Shown here in pieces: positions 29,974 to 39,761 of a stretch of 64,000 nucleotides of DNA. The DNA is taken from the NCBI GenBank assembly GCA_963807925.1, contig CAWEDP010000002.1, positions 1,860,001 through 1,924,000 on the forward strand. The letters run 5' to 3'. The translations under genes and the position numbers were made by a program. The notes under the pieces are model-generated. The model saw only the letters and a list, made by a program, of their open reading frames with translations. It ran no database searches and was not told the origin of the DNA. This DNA comes from CAWEDP01 sp963807925 (GTDB taxonomy: Bacteria > Acidobacteriota > Vicinamibacteria > Vicinamibacterales > CAVVIG01). Each line of letters starts with the position of its first letter. Position 1 is the stretch's first letter.

Positions 29974-31269
29974 CTACAACCGGAAGAAGGGCAGACGCCT
30001 CGCCGCGCTGCCTCCGCTCGCCTGCTCCGATGTGATGACCTGATCGCCTGGCTTCAGATCGCCCGCCGTCACCTCGGCGTACGTGTCGTCGTCGAGCCCG
30101 ATGGTGACCGGCACGGCGGCCGGCCGCCCGTCGCGCACCACCCACACCTGCTTCGATGCGCCCGCGCGCGATTCGCTCGATGGGCCCGCCACCCGCCCCG
30201 AGGCGGCCGCCACTCCGCCGGGCGTGTAGCGCAGCGCCTGATCCGGCACCCTGAGCACGTTGTCCCGGTCGTCGACGACGATCGACGCGGTCGCCGTCAT
30301 GCCCGGCTTGAGCAGCAGATCGGCATTGGGCACGCTGATGACGACGTCGTAGGTCACGACGTTCTGGACCGTCTGCGGCGCCTGCCGCACCTCGGTCACC
30401 TCGCCGTCGAAGACGTGCTCGGGAAACGCTTCCACGGTGAAGCTCGCCCCGGCGCCGGTGCGGATGCCGCCGATGTCGCTTTCGCTGACGTTCGCATCGA
30501 CCTGCATCTTGGTGAGGTCGGTCGCAATCAGGAACAAGGTCGGCGTCTGGAAGCTCGCGGCGACCGTCTGACCGACCGTGACGTTCCGCGACACGACGGT
30601 GCCGTTCACGGGCGAGGTGATGGTGGTGTAGGAGAGGTTCACTTCGGCCGCGTCGAGCGCCGCCTGGCGCTGCTGAATGGTGGAGTCGTCGAGGTCGATT
30701 TGCGCGGTGGCCTGATCGTATGCGCTCTTGGCGGAATCCAGCGCGTCCTGCGACACGATGCCCCCGGCGCGCAGGCCGACGGTACGGTCGTAGGTCAGCT
30801 TCGCGTAGGTGAGGTTGGTTCGATCCTTGGCCAGCTGGGCTTTCGCGTTCGAGAGGTTCGCGCGGTCCTGATCCACCGTGCTCTGGTACGGCCGCGGGTC
30901 GATTTTCGCGCAGGGTTGTCCCTTGCGAACGACAGTGTTGTAGTCGCAGTACAGCTCCTGGATCACGCCGGAGACATAACTGCCGACCTGAATCGTATTG
31001 ACGGGGTTCACCGAGCCGCTCGCCGTCACGCCGCGCGTCACCGACCCGCGGGTGACCGGCGAGGTGACGTAGTGCACCGCCACGGCGGCATGCGAGGCGC
31101 GCCACGCCTCGGCCGCCACCACGGCGGCCGCGGCTGCGAGCAGCGCCACGACACTCCACAAGCGCCGGCGATGGCCCGCACGAGCCGCCGCTCGCGGCGG
31201 CAGCACGGCCGGAGGAGAGGGTGGAGCGACCGGAACGACCTTGAGCTCACCGGACACGCGACCAGCCAT
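29974..31269 (-). CDS. macA: MacA/HlyD-type periplasmic adaptor protein
   Basis: 431 aa. The ATG at 31269 (GGAG 7 bases upstream) gives a basic cytoplasmic start, one membrane helix (LWSVVALLAAAAAVVAAEAW, about residues 34-53) and a periplasmic body. The halves of the lipoyl domain (YVSGVIQELYCDYNTVVRKG and TTITSPVNGTVVSRNVTVGQ) flank a coiled-coil hairpin of about 90 residues. A beta-barrel and C-terminal region follow, with LKPGMTATASIVV. It is the expected partner of the downstream MacB. Confidence 0.88.
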   Translation of the reverse strand: MAGRVSGELKVVPVAPPSPPAVLPPRAAARAGHRRRLWSVVALLAAAAAVVAAEAWRASHAAVAVHYVTSPVTRGSVTRGVTASGSVNPVNTIQVGSYVSGVIQELYCDYNTVVRKGQPCAKIDPRPYQSTVDQDRANLSNAKAQLAKDRTNLTYAKLTYDRTVGLRAGGIVSQDALDSAKSAYDQATAQIDLDDSTIQQRQAALDAAEVNLSYTTITSPVNGTVVSRNVTVGQTVAASFQTPTLFLIATDLTKMQVDANVSESDIGGIRTGAGASFTVEAFPEHVFDGEVTEVRQAPQTVQNVVTYDVVISVPNADLLLKPGMTATASIVVDDRDNVLRVPDQALRYTPGGVAAASGRVAGPSSESRAGASKQVWVVRDGRPAAVPVTIGLDDDTYAEVTAGDLKPGDQVITSEQASGGSAARRLPFFRL

Positions 31270-31360
31270 CGAACAGCTCCATCGGGCAGGGCCTTTCTCG
31301 AGCCTCACTCCGGTGGAGTGCAAATGCGCCGCCGACCGCGAGCCGAACCTTACGCTCCGC

Positions 31361-31786
31361 TTATCCGAGCCGAAGCGATTTGAGGCCTTGCGTGAACCGG
31401 GCCGCGTGATTTCTCTCCGCCTTGACCAGCGTCTCGAACCACTCCGCGATCTCGACAAAGCCCTCCTGTCGCGCGGTCTCGGCCATCTGCGGATAGCGGT
31501 GGGCACACTCGTCGGTTTCGCCCGCGATCGCGGACTCCAGGTTCTTGACGGTGCTGCCGATGGGCAGCTCCGTCACCGGATCGCCGAGTCCCTTGAGAAA
31601 CTCCATGTGGCCGTTCGCGTGCCCCGTCTCGCCTTCCGCCGTGTCGCGGAACAGCCCTGCGATCTCCGGGTAGCCTTCGATGTCGGCCTGCCGCGCGAAA
31701 TAGAGATACCGGCGGTTGGCTTCCGCTTCGCCGGCGAACGCGTGCTTCAGGTTCTCGTGGGTCGCGCTGCTCTTCAAAGTCGTCAT
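31361..31786 (-). CDS. Rubrerythrin without a rubredoxin domain
   Basis: 141-aa ferritin-like di-iron protein. It has the four-helix bundle with ligand motifs AGEAEANRRYL, EGETGHANGHMEF, SAIAGETDEC and KAERNHAARF. The C-terminal rubredoxin FeS4 domain of classical rubrerythrin is absent (no CxxC pairs). Members reduce hydrogen peroxide, so an oxidative-stress role is likely. The start overlaps the glucosidase stop by ATGA. Confidence 0.88.
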   Translation of the reverse strand: MTTLKSSATHENLKHAFAGEAEANRRYLYFARQADIEGYPEIAGLFRDTAEGETGHANGHMEFLKGLGDPVTELPIGSTVKNLESAIAGETDECAHRYPQMAETARQEGFVEIAEWFETLVKAERNHAARFTQGLKSLRLG

Positions 31787-34470
31787 GGTGCCTCCTCAAC
31801 GCCGCCGGGCCGCGACGGACAGGTCTGCTGAATCAGATTGGCGACGAGTGCGGTCCAGCCGGTCTGGTGACACGCGCCCAGGCCCGATCCATTGTCGCCG
31901 TGAAAGTACTCGTAGAACAGCACGCAGTCCCGCCAGTGCGGGTCGCGCTGGAACACCTCGCGAGCGCCGAAGACGGGGCGCCGCCCTTGATCGTCACGGA
32001 GGAAGATCCGCGTCAACCGCCGCTCGAGCTCCACGCTCACCTCCTGGAGGGTCATCCGCCGGCCCGAGCCGGTGGGACAGTCGATCTGAAACTCGGCGCC
32101 CCAGAAATCATGGAACTTCCGCAGCGATTCGGCGATCAGGAAGTTGACCGGAAACCACACCGGACCCCGCCAGTTGGAGTTGCCGCCAAAGCGACGGCTG
32201 CGCGATTCGGCCGGCTCGTACTCGACGCGGTACTCGACGCCGTCCAGCTTCACCGAGTACGGGCGGTCGCGATGGACCTTCGACAGGGATCGAATGCCGT
32301 ACGGCGACAGGAACTCCGATTCGTCGAGCATGACAGCCAGCAGGCGCCGGAGCCGTTCACGACTGACGAGCGCCAGGAAGCGGCGGATGTTGGTCGGCGT
32401 CGTGCGAGTCTCGATGGTGTCGCCGAACTCCGGCAGGTTCTCCACGAACCACTGCAGACGCCGCTTGAAGGCCGGCAGCGCGTCGATCGCCTCCGAGTCC
32501 AGCGTTTCGACGGCAAACAGCGGGATGAGCCCGACCATCGATCGGAGCCGGAGCCGGAACGGGCGGCCGTCGCGCGGCCGCAGCACGTCGTAGTAGAACC
32601 CGTCCTGCTCGTCCCACAGCTTGATCCCGCGGCCGGCGATGTTGTTCATGGCCCGCGAGATGTAGGCGAAGTGCTCGAGGAACTTCGACGCCATGTCCTC
32701 GTACACGCGGTTCTCGCGCGCCAGCTCGAGCGCGATCACCATCAGGTTCAGGCAGTACATGCCCATCCAGCTCGTGGCGTCGGACTGCTCCACGCGGCCG
32801 CCAGACACCTCCATGGCGCTGCGGTCGAACGCGCCGATGTTGTCCAGCCCGAGAAAGCCGCCCTGGAAGATGTTCAGGCCTTCCTCGTCGTGACGGTTGA
32901 CCCACCAGGTGAAGTTCAGGAGCAGCTTCTGAAACACCCGTTCGAGGAAGGCGCGATCGCCGCGGCCGCGGCGCTGCTGCTCGATCTGGTAGACGCGCCA
33001 GGCCGCCCAGGCGTGCACCGGCGGATTGACGTCGGAGAACGCCCATTCGTAGGCCGGCAGCTGGCCGTTGGGATGCATGTAGCGTTCGCGCAGCAGCAGG
33101 AGAATCTGCTCCTTGGCGAACTCGGGATCGACCACCGCGAGCGGAAGACAGTGAAAGGCCAGATCCCACGCCGCGTACCAGGGGAATTCCCATTTGTCCG
33201 GCATGGACACCACGTCGGCGTTGTACACGTGGGTCCACGCGCGGTTGCGGCCGCGCAGGCGCTCGGCGGGCGGCGGCGGCTCGGCCGGATCGCCGCGCAG
33301 CCAGCGCCGCACGTCGTAGTGGTAGAACTGCTTGTTCCAGAGCAGGCCGGCCAGACTCTGACGCTGGACCGCGCGCGCGTCGGTCGGTAGATCCGGCGGG
33401 GCGAGCGCCGCGTAGAATTCGTCCGCTTCGCCCATCCGCCTGGCGAACAGCTCGTCGAAAGCGGCGCCGAACGCGCCCGGCGCCGCGACAGCCGACCCGT
33501 CGGCCGGGCGCCCGGCAAACCGCAGTCTCACGGTCGCGCGGGCGCCTCCCGTCAGGCGAAGCCGATAGCGCGCCGCCGCCTTGGTCCCGCGCCCCTTCGG
33601 ATTGATCGCCGAGGCGTCGCCGGACACGATGAAGTCGTTGATGCCGTCCTTGACGAAGCCGCTGCGATTGTCGATGCCGTAGAGCCGCCGGAAGTTGGTT
33701 TCGTTGCCGGTGACGAGCAGGTCGGGCGCTCCCTCGCACAAGAGCCAGCGATCGCCGAGCTCGAAATGGGCCGCCCGGACGATCCGGACATCGGGGCCGG
33801 CGTCGCCGGCCTCGAGGACCGGCTGGCGCGCATCGAGTCCCCACGCCCACGTGTTCCGAAACCACAGCGTCGGGAGCAGGTCGAGCGTCGCCGTCTCCGC
33901 CCCGCGGTTGACGACGATGATGCGAATCAGCAGGTCGTCGGCCGTCGCCTTGGCGTACTCGACGAACACGTCGAAATAGCGATCGGCGGCGAACACGCCG
34001 GTGTCGAGGAGCTCGAATTCCGGATCCAGATGACCGCGCCTGCGATTGCCCGCGATGAGCGCCTCGTAGGGAAAGGCGGCCTGCGGGTACTTGTAGAGGA
34101 ACTTCATGTAGGAGTGCGTGGGCGTGCCGTCCAGACAGAAGCTGTATTCCTTGACGTCTTCGCCGTGGCGCCCTTCGTCGGTCGTGAGCCCGAAGAAACG
34201 CTCTTTCAGGATCGGGTCGCGCCCGTTCCACAACGCGAGGGCGAAGCAGATCCACTGCTGGCGATCCGAGATGCCGGCAATGCCGTCCTCGCTCCACCGG
34301 TAGGCGCGGGAGCGGGCGTGATCGTGCGGGAAGTATTCCCAGGCCCTGCCGCTCGCGGAATAGTCTTCGCGCACCGAGCCCCAGCTCCGCTCGCTGAGGT
34401 ACGGGCCCCAGCGCCTCCAGTCGGCCGCGCCCGACCCGGCTTCCTCCAGTCGGCGTTCCTCCGCAGTCAT
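31783..34470 (-). CDS. Glucosidase, GH63/MGH1-like
   Basis: 895 aa with an (alpha/alpha)6 glycosidase core. The N-terminal part (GSVREDYSASGRAWEYFPHDHA) and the segments KWEFPWYAAWDLAFHCLPLA, GFLGLDNIGAFDRS and SNWRGPVWFPVNFLIAESL match the large bacterial glucosidase subgroup related to glycoside hydrolase 63. The Asp in AWDLAF is a candidate acid. No signal peptide is seen, so it acts in the cytoplasm, possibly on glucosyl conjugates or storage glucans. It is translationally coupled to the rubrerythrin gene. Confidence 0.85.
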   Translation of the reverse strand: MTAEERRLEEAGSGAADWRRWGPYLSERSWGSVREDYSASGRAWEYFPHDHARSRAYRWSEDGIAGISDRQQWICFALALWNGRDPILKERFFGLTTDEGRHGEDVKEYSFCLDGTPTHSYMKFLYKYPQAAFPYEALIAGNRRRGHLDPEFELLDTGVFAADRYFDVFVEYAKATADDLLIRIIVVNRGAETATLDLLPTLWFRNTWAWGLDARQPVLEAGDAGPDVRIVRAAHFELGDRWLLCEGAPDLLVTGNETNFRRLYGIDNRSGFVKDGINDFIVSGDASAINPKGRGTKAAARYRLRLTGGARATVRLRFAGRPADGSAVAAPGAFGAAFDELFARRMGEADEFYAALAPPDLPTDARAVQRQSLAGLLWNKQFYHYDVRRWLRGDPAEPPPPAERLRGRNRAWTHVYNADVVSMPDKWEFPWYAAWDLAFHCLPLAVVDPEFAKEQILLLLRERYMHPNGQLPAYEWAFSDVNPPVHAWAAWRVYQIEQQRRGRGDRAFLERVFQKLLLNFTWWVNRHDEEGLNIFQGGFLGLDNIGAFDRSAMEVSGGRVEQSDATSWMGMYCLNLMVIALELARENRVYEDMASKFLEHFAYISRAMNNIAGRGIKLWDEQDGFYYDVLRPRDGRPFRLRLRSMVGLIPLFAVETLDSEAIDALPAFKRRLQWFVENLPEFGDTIETRTTPTNIRRFLALVSRERLRRLLAVMLDESEFLSPYGIRSLSKVHRDRPYSVKLDGVEYRVEYEPAESRSRRFGGNSNWRGPVWFPVNFLIAESLRKFHDFWGAEFQIDCPTGSGRRMTLQEVSVELERRLTRIFLRDDQGRRPVFGAREVFQRDPHWRDCVLFYEYFHGDNGSGLGACHQTGWTALVANLIQQTCPSRPGGVEEAP

Positions 34471-34485
34471 GCGTCCACGATCGCG

Positions 34486-35175
34486 TCAGCGCGGCGACCG
34501 CGCGAGCCCCACCGGCTCCAGGTGGCGCGCGAACCAGTCGCCGGCCAGGGCGGCGACGCGCTCGAGCGCGCCCGGCTCCTCGAAGAGATGGGTGGCGGCC
34601 GGCACGATCGCGAGAGACACCTCGCCGCGCATCCGCTGCATCGCCTCGCGGTTCATCTCGATGACGGGCGCGTCCAGCCCTCCCACGACGAGCAGCGCCG
34701 GCGAGGTGACCCGCAGGAGCGCCGCCCCGGCGAGATCCGGCCGCCCGCCGCGGGAGACGACCGCGCCCACCTCGCGCGGCCGATCGGCCGCCGCCACCAG
34801 CGCCGCGCCGCCGCCGGTGCTCGCGCCGAACAGCCCGATGGGCAGCCCGCGCGTCGCGTCCTGGCGACCGAGCCAGTCGATGACCGTCACGAGCCGCCCT
34901 GCGAGGAGCGGGATGTCGAACCGGTATTCCGCCGTCCGGTCGTCCACGCGCTCTTCCTGCGGCGTCAGCAGGTCAATCAGGAGCGTCGCCAGGCCGCGCC
35001 GCTCGAGGATCCGCGCCACGTAGATGTTCCGCGGGCTGTGCCGACTGCTGCCGCTGCCGTGCGCGAAGAGCACGAGGCCGTGCGGGTCCGGCGGAATCCC
35101 GAGGTCGCCGTGCAGGAACTGGTCGCCAACCGAGATCCGCACGCTTGCCGGTCCCGGTTCACCCTCTCGCTTCAT
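34486..35175 (-). CDS. Alpha/beta hydrolase (dienelactone-hydrolase-like)
   Basis: 229 aa with GAGGTG 5 bases before the ATG. An oxyanion region LVLFAHGSGSSRHSPRN, nucleophile elbow GLFGASTGGG (Ser), an Asp candidate in VGGLDAPV and His in PAATHLFEEPG make a full catalytic triad. It lies 15 bases upstream of the glucosidase gene and probably heads that operon. The substrate is unknown. Confidence 0.83.
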   Translation of the reverse strand: MKREGEPGPASVRISVGDQFLHGDLGIPPDPHGLVLFAHGSGSSRHSPRNIYVARILERRGLATLLIDLLTPQEERVDDRTAEYRFDIPLLAGRLVTVIDWLGRQDATRGLPIGLFGASTGGGAALVAAADRPREVGAVVSRGGRPDLAGAALLRVTSPALLVVGGLDAPVIEMNREAMQRMRGEVSLAIVPAATHLFEEPGALERVAALAGDWFARHLEPVGLARSPR

Positions 35176-35360
35176 CGCAGCACCTCGTCGCCTCTACACG
35201 CGCTGCACCCAATCGACGTTGTCCGTTCGGTGTGAACCCGACAGCCGGTAGGTGACGGCCATCGGGTATATTGACGCAAAGACGGTCGCGCCGTGTATGT
35301 CCTGACCCGCAGCATGCTCGATACGCCTCCAGATCGGCCGGCGATCGGCTGACCCATCCG

Positions 35361-36731
35361 ATGGCCGTTCGAACCGCCCTTCATGCGAGCGACCGGCGGG
35401 AGATCGTCGGATGGCTCATGTACGACTGGGCCAACTCCGCGTTCCAGACCACCGTCGTGACGGTGCTGATCGGGCCGTATCTGACGGCACTCGCCCAACA
35501 CGACGCGGGCACCAACGGCGTCGTCGCGCGCCTCGGACCGTTCGGCTCGATCACCGCGACGTCGCTGTTCCCGTACTGCATCTCCGCATCGGTGCTCCTG
35601 TCGGTCCTGCTGCTGCCGATGCTCGGAGCGATCGCAGACTACAGTCATGCGAAGAAGCGGCTCATGGCGGCGTTCTGCTACGGCGGCGTCGCAGCGACCT
35701 GCCTCTTGTTCTTCGTCGCCGGCCGCCGGTACCTCCTCGGGGCGGCGCTGCTCATCGTCGCCAATCTCGCGTTCGGCGTGACCATCGTCCTGTACAACGC
35801 ATTCCTGAACGATATCGCGCCTGAGGACCTGCGCGACAGGATCTCCAGCCAGGGATACGCACTCGGCTACCTCGGAGGCGGACTGCTCCTCGCGGCGAAC
35901 CTCGCGCTGCTCAGCCTCTCGGGCCACCTCGGCGTGTCGAGAGAGCTGGCCGTTCGCCTGTCCCTCCTTTCGGCCGGTGTGTGGTGGGGCGGCTTTGCCG
36001 TCGTCACGTTCACGCGGCTGCAGACCCGGGCCGCCAAGCGCGTGCGGCCGTCGAATCGATCGTATCTCGCCCTCGGGCTGGCCGAGCTTGGCGTGGCGTG
36101 GCGCCAGCTGCAGCGCCTGCCGCACACGCGGCGGTATCTCCTCGCGTACATGGCGTTCAACGACGCGGTGCAGACCGTGATCTCGATCGCCTCGGTCTTT
36201 CTCGCGCAGGAGCTGTTCGTCTCGCGTGGGCTGCCGGCCAGCGAGTCGTTCCTCGTGGGCCTCGTGCTGATGGTGCAGTTCGTCGCGTTCGGCGGGGCGC
36301 TCCTCTTCGAACGGATAGCGGCGCGCGTGAACACGAAGAACGCGATTCTGCTGTCGCTCGTGCTCTGGAGCGGCGTCGTCATCTACGCCTATGGGTTTCT
36401 GCAGACGGTGGCGCAGGCCTGGGTGATGGGCGCGGTCATCGCGCTCGTGCTGGGTGGATCGCAGGCGCTCTCGCGCTCGCTGTTCTCACAGATGATTCCC
36501 TCGGGCCACGAAGCCACCTTCTTCGGGCTCTACGAAATCACCGAACGCGGCACCTCGTGGATCGGCCCGCTCATGTTCGGCCTGGTGGTCGGAGCCACCG
36601 GCTCGTACCGGCAGGCGATTCTCTCGCTGATCGTTCTCTTCGTCGCCGGCTTTGTCATCCTGCTGATGACCGACACCGATCGGGCAATCGACGACGCGCG
36701 GCGCCGGTCGGTCGCGCTCCCGTCCGGGTAG
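35361..36731 (+). CDS. UMF1/Atg22-like MFS transporter
   Basis: 456 aa with about 12 membrane helices. The N-terminus (REIVGWLMYDWANSAFQTT) and QALSRSLFSQMIPSGHEATF followed by FGLYEITERGTSWIGPL are hallmarks of the UMF1 family, related to the yeast vacuolar amino-acid effluxer Atg22. The substrate in bacteria is not established. The gene stands alone between two minus-strand groups. The 185 bases upstream hold no other gene. Confidence 0.88.
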   Translation: MAVRTALHASDRREIVGWLMYDWANSAFQTTVVTVLIGPYLTALAQHDAGTNGVVARLGPFGSITATSLFPYCISASVLLSVLLLPMLGAIADYSHAKKRLMAAFCYGGVAATCLLFFVAGRRYLLGAALLIVANLAFGVTIVLYNAFLNDIAPEDLRDRISSQGYALGYLGGGLLLAANLALLSLSGHLGVSRELAVRLSLLSAGVWWGGFAVVTFTRLQTRAAKRVRPSNRSYLALGLAELGVAWRQLQRLPHTRRYLLAYMAFNDAVQTVISIASVFLAQELFVSRGLPASESFLVGLVLMVQFVAFGGALLFERIAARVNTKNAILLSLVLWSGVVIYAYGFLQTVAQAWVMGAVIALVLGGSQALSRSLFSQMIPSGHEATFFGLYEITERGTSWIGPLMFGLVVGATGSYRQAILSLIVLFVAGFVILLMTDTDRAIDDARRRSVALPSG

Positions 36732-36754
36732 GCACGCCAGGGCCCGGCGGGCGA

Positions 36755-37432
36755 TCAGCGAGTGGGGACCGTGCGGTCGTACACCAGCTTGATGTCGAAC
36801 GGTCCCGGATTTCCGCGGACGCGCTCGAAATTGACGCGGATCAGGAGCTGTTTCGTCGTCGGAACCAACAGGTAGGTGTAGGTCAGCGTTCCAGCGTGGC
36901 CGACGTCGTAGGCGACCACCAGCGTCGGACCTTCCCACATGGCGACGCGATCCACCGGTCCTGCCTCCAACGCTCGCTTGTCGGTCTTGCCGTTGGGATG
37001 GAGCGTCTCGACGCTGCCGCGACTGGTCGTGATCGCGACCTCTTCTTCGCTCTCGGCAATCGTCAGGGTCGGCGAAGCGAACCGGACGGCCTCCGTCAAC
37101 TCGTCGAGCTTCTTCCGATCGGCCGGGTTGAGGGGCTCGCGTCCGGCGCCGCCGCCACTCGGTCCGCGCTCGCCGCCACGTCCACGGCCGTCTCCCGGCC
37201 GCCCGAACGCCGAGCGGCCTCGTCCGGCGCCGCCGAAGAGGTCGTCGCCTGCATTCTGTCCGGTATCGATCTCGATTTCGCGATTGACCTGAGCCGGGTT
37301 GTCGGTGAGGTGGGTGTCGAGCACCCAGGTGCCGGAGAAATCGGGTTGACCCGATGGCAAGTCCTGCGCCCGCACCAGCATCGTCCCCGCCAGTGTGGCG
37401 ACGGCGAAAACGAGGACCGCGGCGCTTCGCAT
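36755..37432 (-). CDS. Secreted protein with GQPDFSGTW motif, function unknown
   Basis: About 225 aa. I prefer the ATG at 37432, which opens on a clean signal peptide (MRSAAVLVFAVATLAGTMLVRA). ATG at 37522 would add 30 residues. After cleavage comes SGQPDFSGTWVLD, a motif very common in secreted Acidobacteriota proteins. A Gly/Arg-rich low-complexity stretch (about 60-85) and a beta-rich end (TLTYTYLLVPTTKQLLIRVN) follow. It lies downstream of the TonB-like gene on the same strand. No enzymatic motif is seen. Confidence 0.65.
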   Translation of the reverse strand: MRSAAVLVFAVATLAGTMLVRAQDLPSGQPDFSGTWVLDTHLTDNPAQVNREIEIDTGQNAGDDLFGGAGRGRSAFGRPGDGRGRGGERGPSGGGAGREPLNPADRKKLDELTEAVRFASPTLTIAESEEEVAITTSRGSVETLHPNGKTDKRALEAGPVDRVAMWEGPTLVVAYDVGHAGTLTYTYLLVPTTKQLLIRVNFERVRGNPGPFDIKLVYDRTVPTR

Positions 37433-37564
37433 CCAGCCGGACACCGGTGGAAGCACTGTGGGACGCAATCTGCCGGGCCGGCCCGAGCCGGACACAACCG
37501 AACGGGCTCTCGTGTCGAACATATCGTCACGCGCGTGCAACCGCCCTGCCGGCGGCCGGGCAAC

Positions 37565-38287
37565 TTACCGGGCCGAGGCAGGCGGCGAGGGTGGAGGGGC
37601 AGCGGCTGGCGGGCCGACCGGCACCGGGAATCCAAGCAGCGCGTAGGCGACAGCCGGCTGACGCTGTCCGCCCACCCGTGGCGGCCGAAAGCTCCACTGT
37701 GCCACCGACTGCTGCGCCGCCTCGTCGAAGGGCGGCGCCGATCGGACAACGCTCGTGCCCGAGACCGCGCCGTTGCGATCGATCCGCACCTCCAGCAGCA
37801 CGACGCCGCTGCTGAACGCCCGCGGCGGAAACGCCGGAACCGTGGTTGCCAGCGGGAACGGCGCCTCGTCGGACGCCGATGCGACATCTTTTGGCAGTTC
37901 GCCCAGGGTCGGCGTGTTCAGCGCCGGTGGCCGGAACACGGCCGCCACGAGCACCCTGGTGGCGACCGGCGTCCGCGGGCCCTGCCGCCCGCCTCGTCGG
38001 GAGGCCGTGTCGGCGGCCCCGCTCGCCGGCGTGAACGTCCAACTTTGCACCGCACCGACTACCGCCTCGGTGAAAGGCGGCGTGGCCCGGAGCGGCGTGA
38101 CGGCGGTGACGCGTCCGTCGCGATCGACCGATGCCTCGACGAACACCTGGCCGCCGCCCGCGGCGCGCACCGGCACGGGCGGTACTGCGCCGGACTTGTA
38201 CCGGGCGGGCGAAAACGCGTCCTGCGCCGACACGCCCCCGGCCACGACGCACGCGGCGATCAGCGCGACCGTGCGCGGCGCGATCAT
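37565..38287 (-). CDS. Periplasmic protein with two TonB C-terminal-like domains
   Basis: 240 aa. A signal peptide (MIAPRTVALIAACVVAGGVSA) is followed by two similar modules: VFVEASVDRDGRVTAVTPL with AVQSWTFTPA (about 45-85), and VLLEVRIDRNGAVSGTSVV with SVAQWSFRPP (about 160-205). Both have the TonB-C pattern (DxDGxV plus a WxFxP end). A Pro/Ala-rich tail ends the protein. There is no long Pro-rich periplasmic spacer before the domains, so it may not transduce energy like classical TonB. The start lies 5 bases after the histidine kinase stop, so it is in the signalling operon. Confidence 0.75.
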   Translation of the reverse strand: MIAPRTVALIAACVVAGGVSAQDAFSPARYKSGAVPPVPVRAAGGGQVFVEASVDRDGRVTAVTPLRATPPFTEAVVGAVQSWTFTPASGAADTASRRGGRQGPRTPVATRVLVAAVFRPPALNTPTLGELPKDVASASDEAPFPLATTVPAFPPRAFSSGVVLLEVRIDRNGAVSGTSVVRSAPPFDEAAQQSVAQWSFRPPRVGGQRQPAVAYALLGFPVPVGPPAAAPPPSPPASAR

Positions 38288-38291
38288 CCCT

Positions 38292-39761
38292 TCACGCAAA
38301 AGAGGAACCTCCCGCTGCCGGAATCGTGATCACAACCCTCGTGCCACCCTCGGACGGACACTCGACGGCTACGTGGCCGCCGTGCGCCTCGACGATCCGC
38401 CGCGCCGTGGCCAGGCCGAGACCGCTGCCGCGCGACTTGGTGGTGAAGAACGGGGTGAACAGGCGGTCGCGGACGTCGGGCGGCACGCCCGGCCCGTGAT
38501 CGACGACCGCGATCTCGCAGGAGGGCGCCGCGCTGCGGATCCGGACGTGCACCTGACCGGCGCCCCGCATGGCTTGCGCCGCGTTGGTGATCAGGCTGAG
38601 CAGCACGATCCGCAGCAGATCCGCATCGGCGTCGACCGCCGCCGCGTCGCCGGCGACGTCGATACGAATACCGTCAAGCGCCGGATCGCTCTCGGCCGCG
38701 CGCACCGTGGCCGCGACCAGCTGGGCCAGATCGACACGCGCGAGGCGCGGCTCGGGAAGGTGCGCGAACAGCAGCATGTCCTGCACGATCTTCGTCAGCG
38801 CGTCGATGCGCGCGGCCGCCTCTTCGAGCGCCGTCTGCTCGCGCGAGCCGTCCTCGAACCGGGTGGCGACGACCTGGACGGTGCCGCGCACCGCTGCAAG
38901 CGCGTTCCGCACTTCATGGGCCACGATCGCGGTCATCTCGCCGAGCCTGGCCAGCGCGCTCTGCTCGCGCAGGCGCCGCTCCATCTGCACGCGTCCGGTG
39001 AGGTCGTGCAGGATCCCCGTGAAGCGGGTTTCGCCGTCCACCGACGCCTCGGCCACGGCAAGACGCGCCGGAAAGTCCTCGCCGTTGCGGCGGCGCGCCG
39101 TCACTTCGCGCCCGAGGCCAATCACCTTCCCCGGCGCGCCGGCCAAGTAGGCGGCGAGATACGCGTCGTGCTCGTCTCGAAACGGCGGCGGCATCAGCAG
39201 GTTGACGCTCTGCCCGAGAATCTCCTCTGCGCGATAGCCGAACAGCCGCTCCGCCCCGCTGTTGAAGGTTTCAATCCGGCCGCGTGAATCGATCACGATG
39301 ATGGCGTCGACGGCCGAATCGATGATCGCGCGCCAGCGCGCTTCGCTCGCGCGATACGCCGATTCGGCGTGCTTGAGCTCGGTCACGTCGCGGGAAATCG
39401 ACAGGAGGCCCACTACGCGGTTCGATTCGTCGGTCACCGGCAGGAGCGAGAGGACGACGTTCACGAGGCGCCCGTTCCTAGCGCGGCGGACGGTCTCGAG
39501 ATGATTCACCGCCTGGCCCTCACGAATCCGCTCGAGCAGTTGCACGAATTCGCCCCATTTCTCGTCGGGGATCAGCATGCCGGCGGAGGATCCGACCGTC
39601 TCCTCGGCGGTGTAGCCGAACAGACGCGCCGCCCCCGGGCTCCACCCAGTGACGATGCCGTCCAGATCCGCCCGGATAATCGAGTCGCTCGACCTCTCGA
39701 GAATGGCCGAGAGGATGCGCGCCGACTCGTCGGCCGCGCAGAAGCGTTCGGTTCCGCTCAT
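38292..39761 (-). CDS. PAS-domain sensor histidine kinase (NtrB-like, cytoplasmic)
   Basis: 489 aa with no membrane segment. Two PAS domains (about 15-125 and 140-255; markers GWSPGAARLFGYTAEE and SGAERLFGYRAEEILGQ) precede a HisKA domain with the phosphorylated His in IVAHEVRNALAAVRG, and an HATPase domain with LITNAAQAM (N box), VVDHGPGVPPD (G1) and GSGLGLATARRIVEAHGG (G2). The gene overlaps the response regulator stop by ATGA, forming a two-component pair. The signal is presumably intracellular redox or a small ligand. Confidence 0.9.
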   Translation of the reverse strand: MSGTERFCAADESARILSAILERSSDSIIRADLDGIVTGWSPGAARLFGYTAEETVGSSAGMLIPDEKWGEFVQLLERIREGQAVNHLETVRRARNGRLVNVVLSLLPVTDESNRVVGLLSISRDVTELKHAESAYRASEARWRAIIDSAVDAIIVIDSRGRIETFNSGAERLFGYRAEEILGQSVNLLMPPPFRDEHDAYLAAYLAGAPGKVIGLGREVTARRRNGEDFPARLAVAEASVDGETRFTGILHDLTGRVQMERRLREQSALARLGEMTAIVAHEVRNALAAVRGTVQVVATRFEDGSREQTALEEAAARIDALTKIVQDMLLFAHLPEPRLARVDLAQLVAATVRAAESDPALDGIRIDVAGDAAAVDADADLLRIVLLSLITNAAQAMRGAGQVHVRIRSAAPSCEIAVVDHGPGVPPDVRDRLFTPFFTTKSRGSGLGLATARRIVEAHGGHVAVECPSEGGTRVVITIPAAGGSSFA

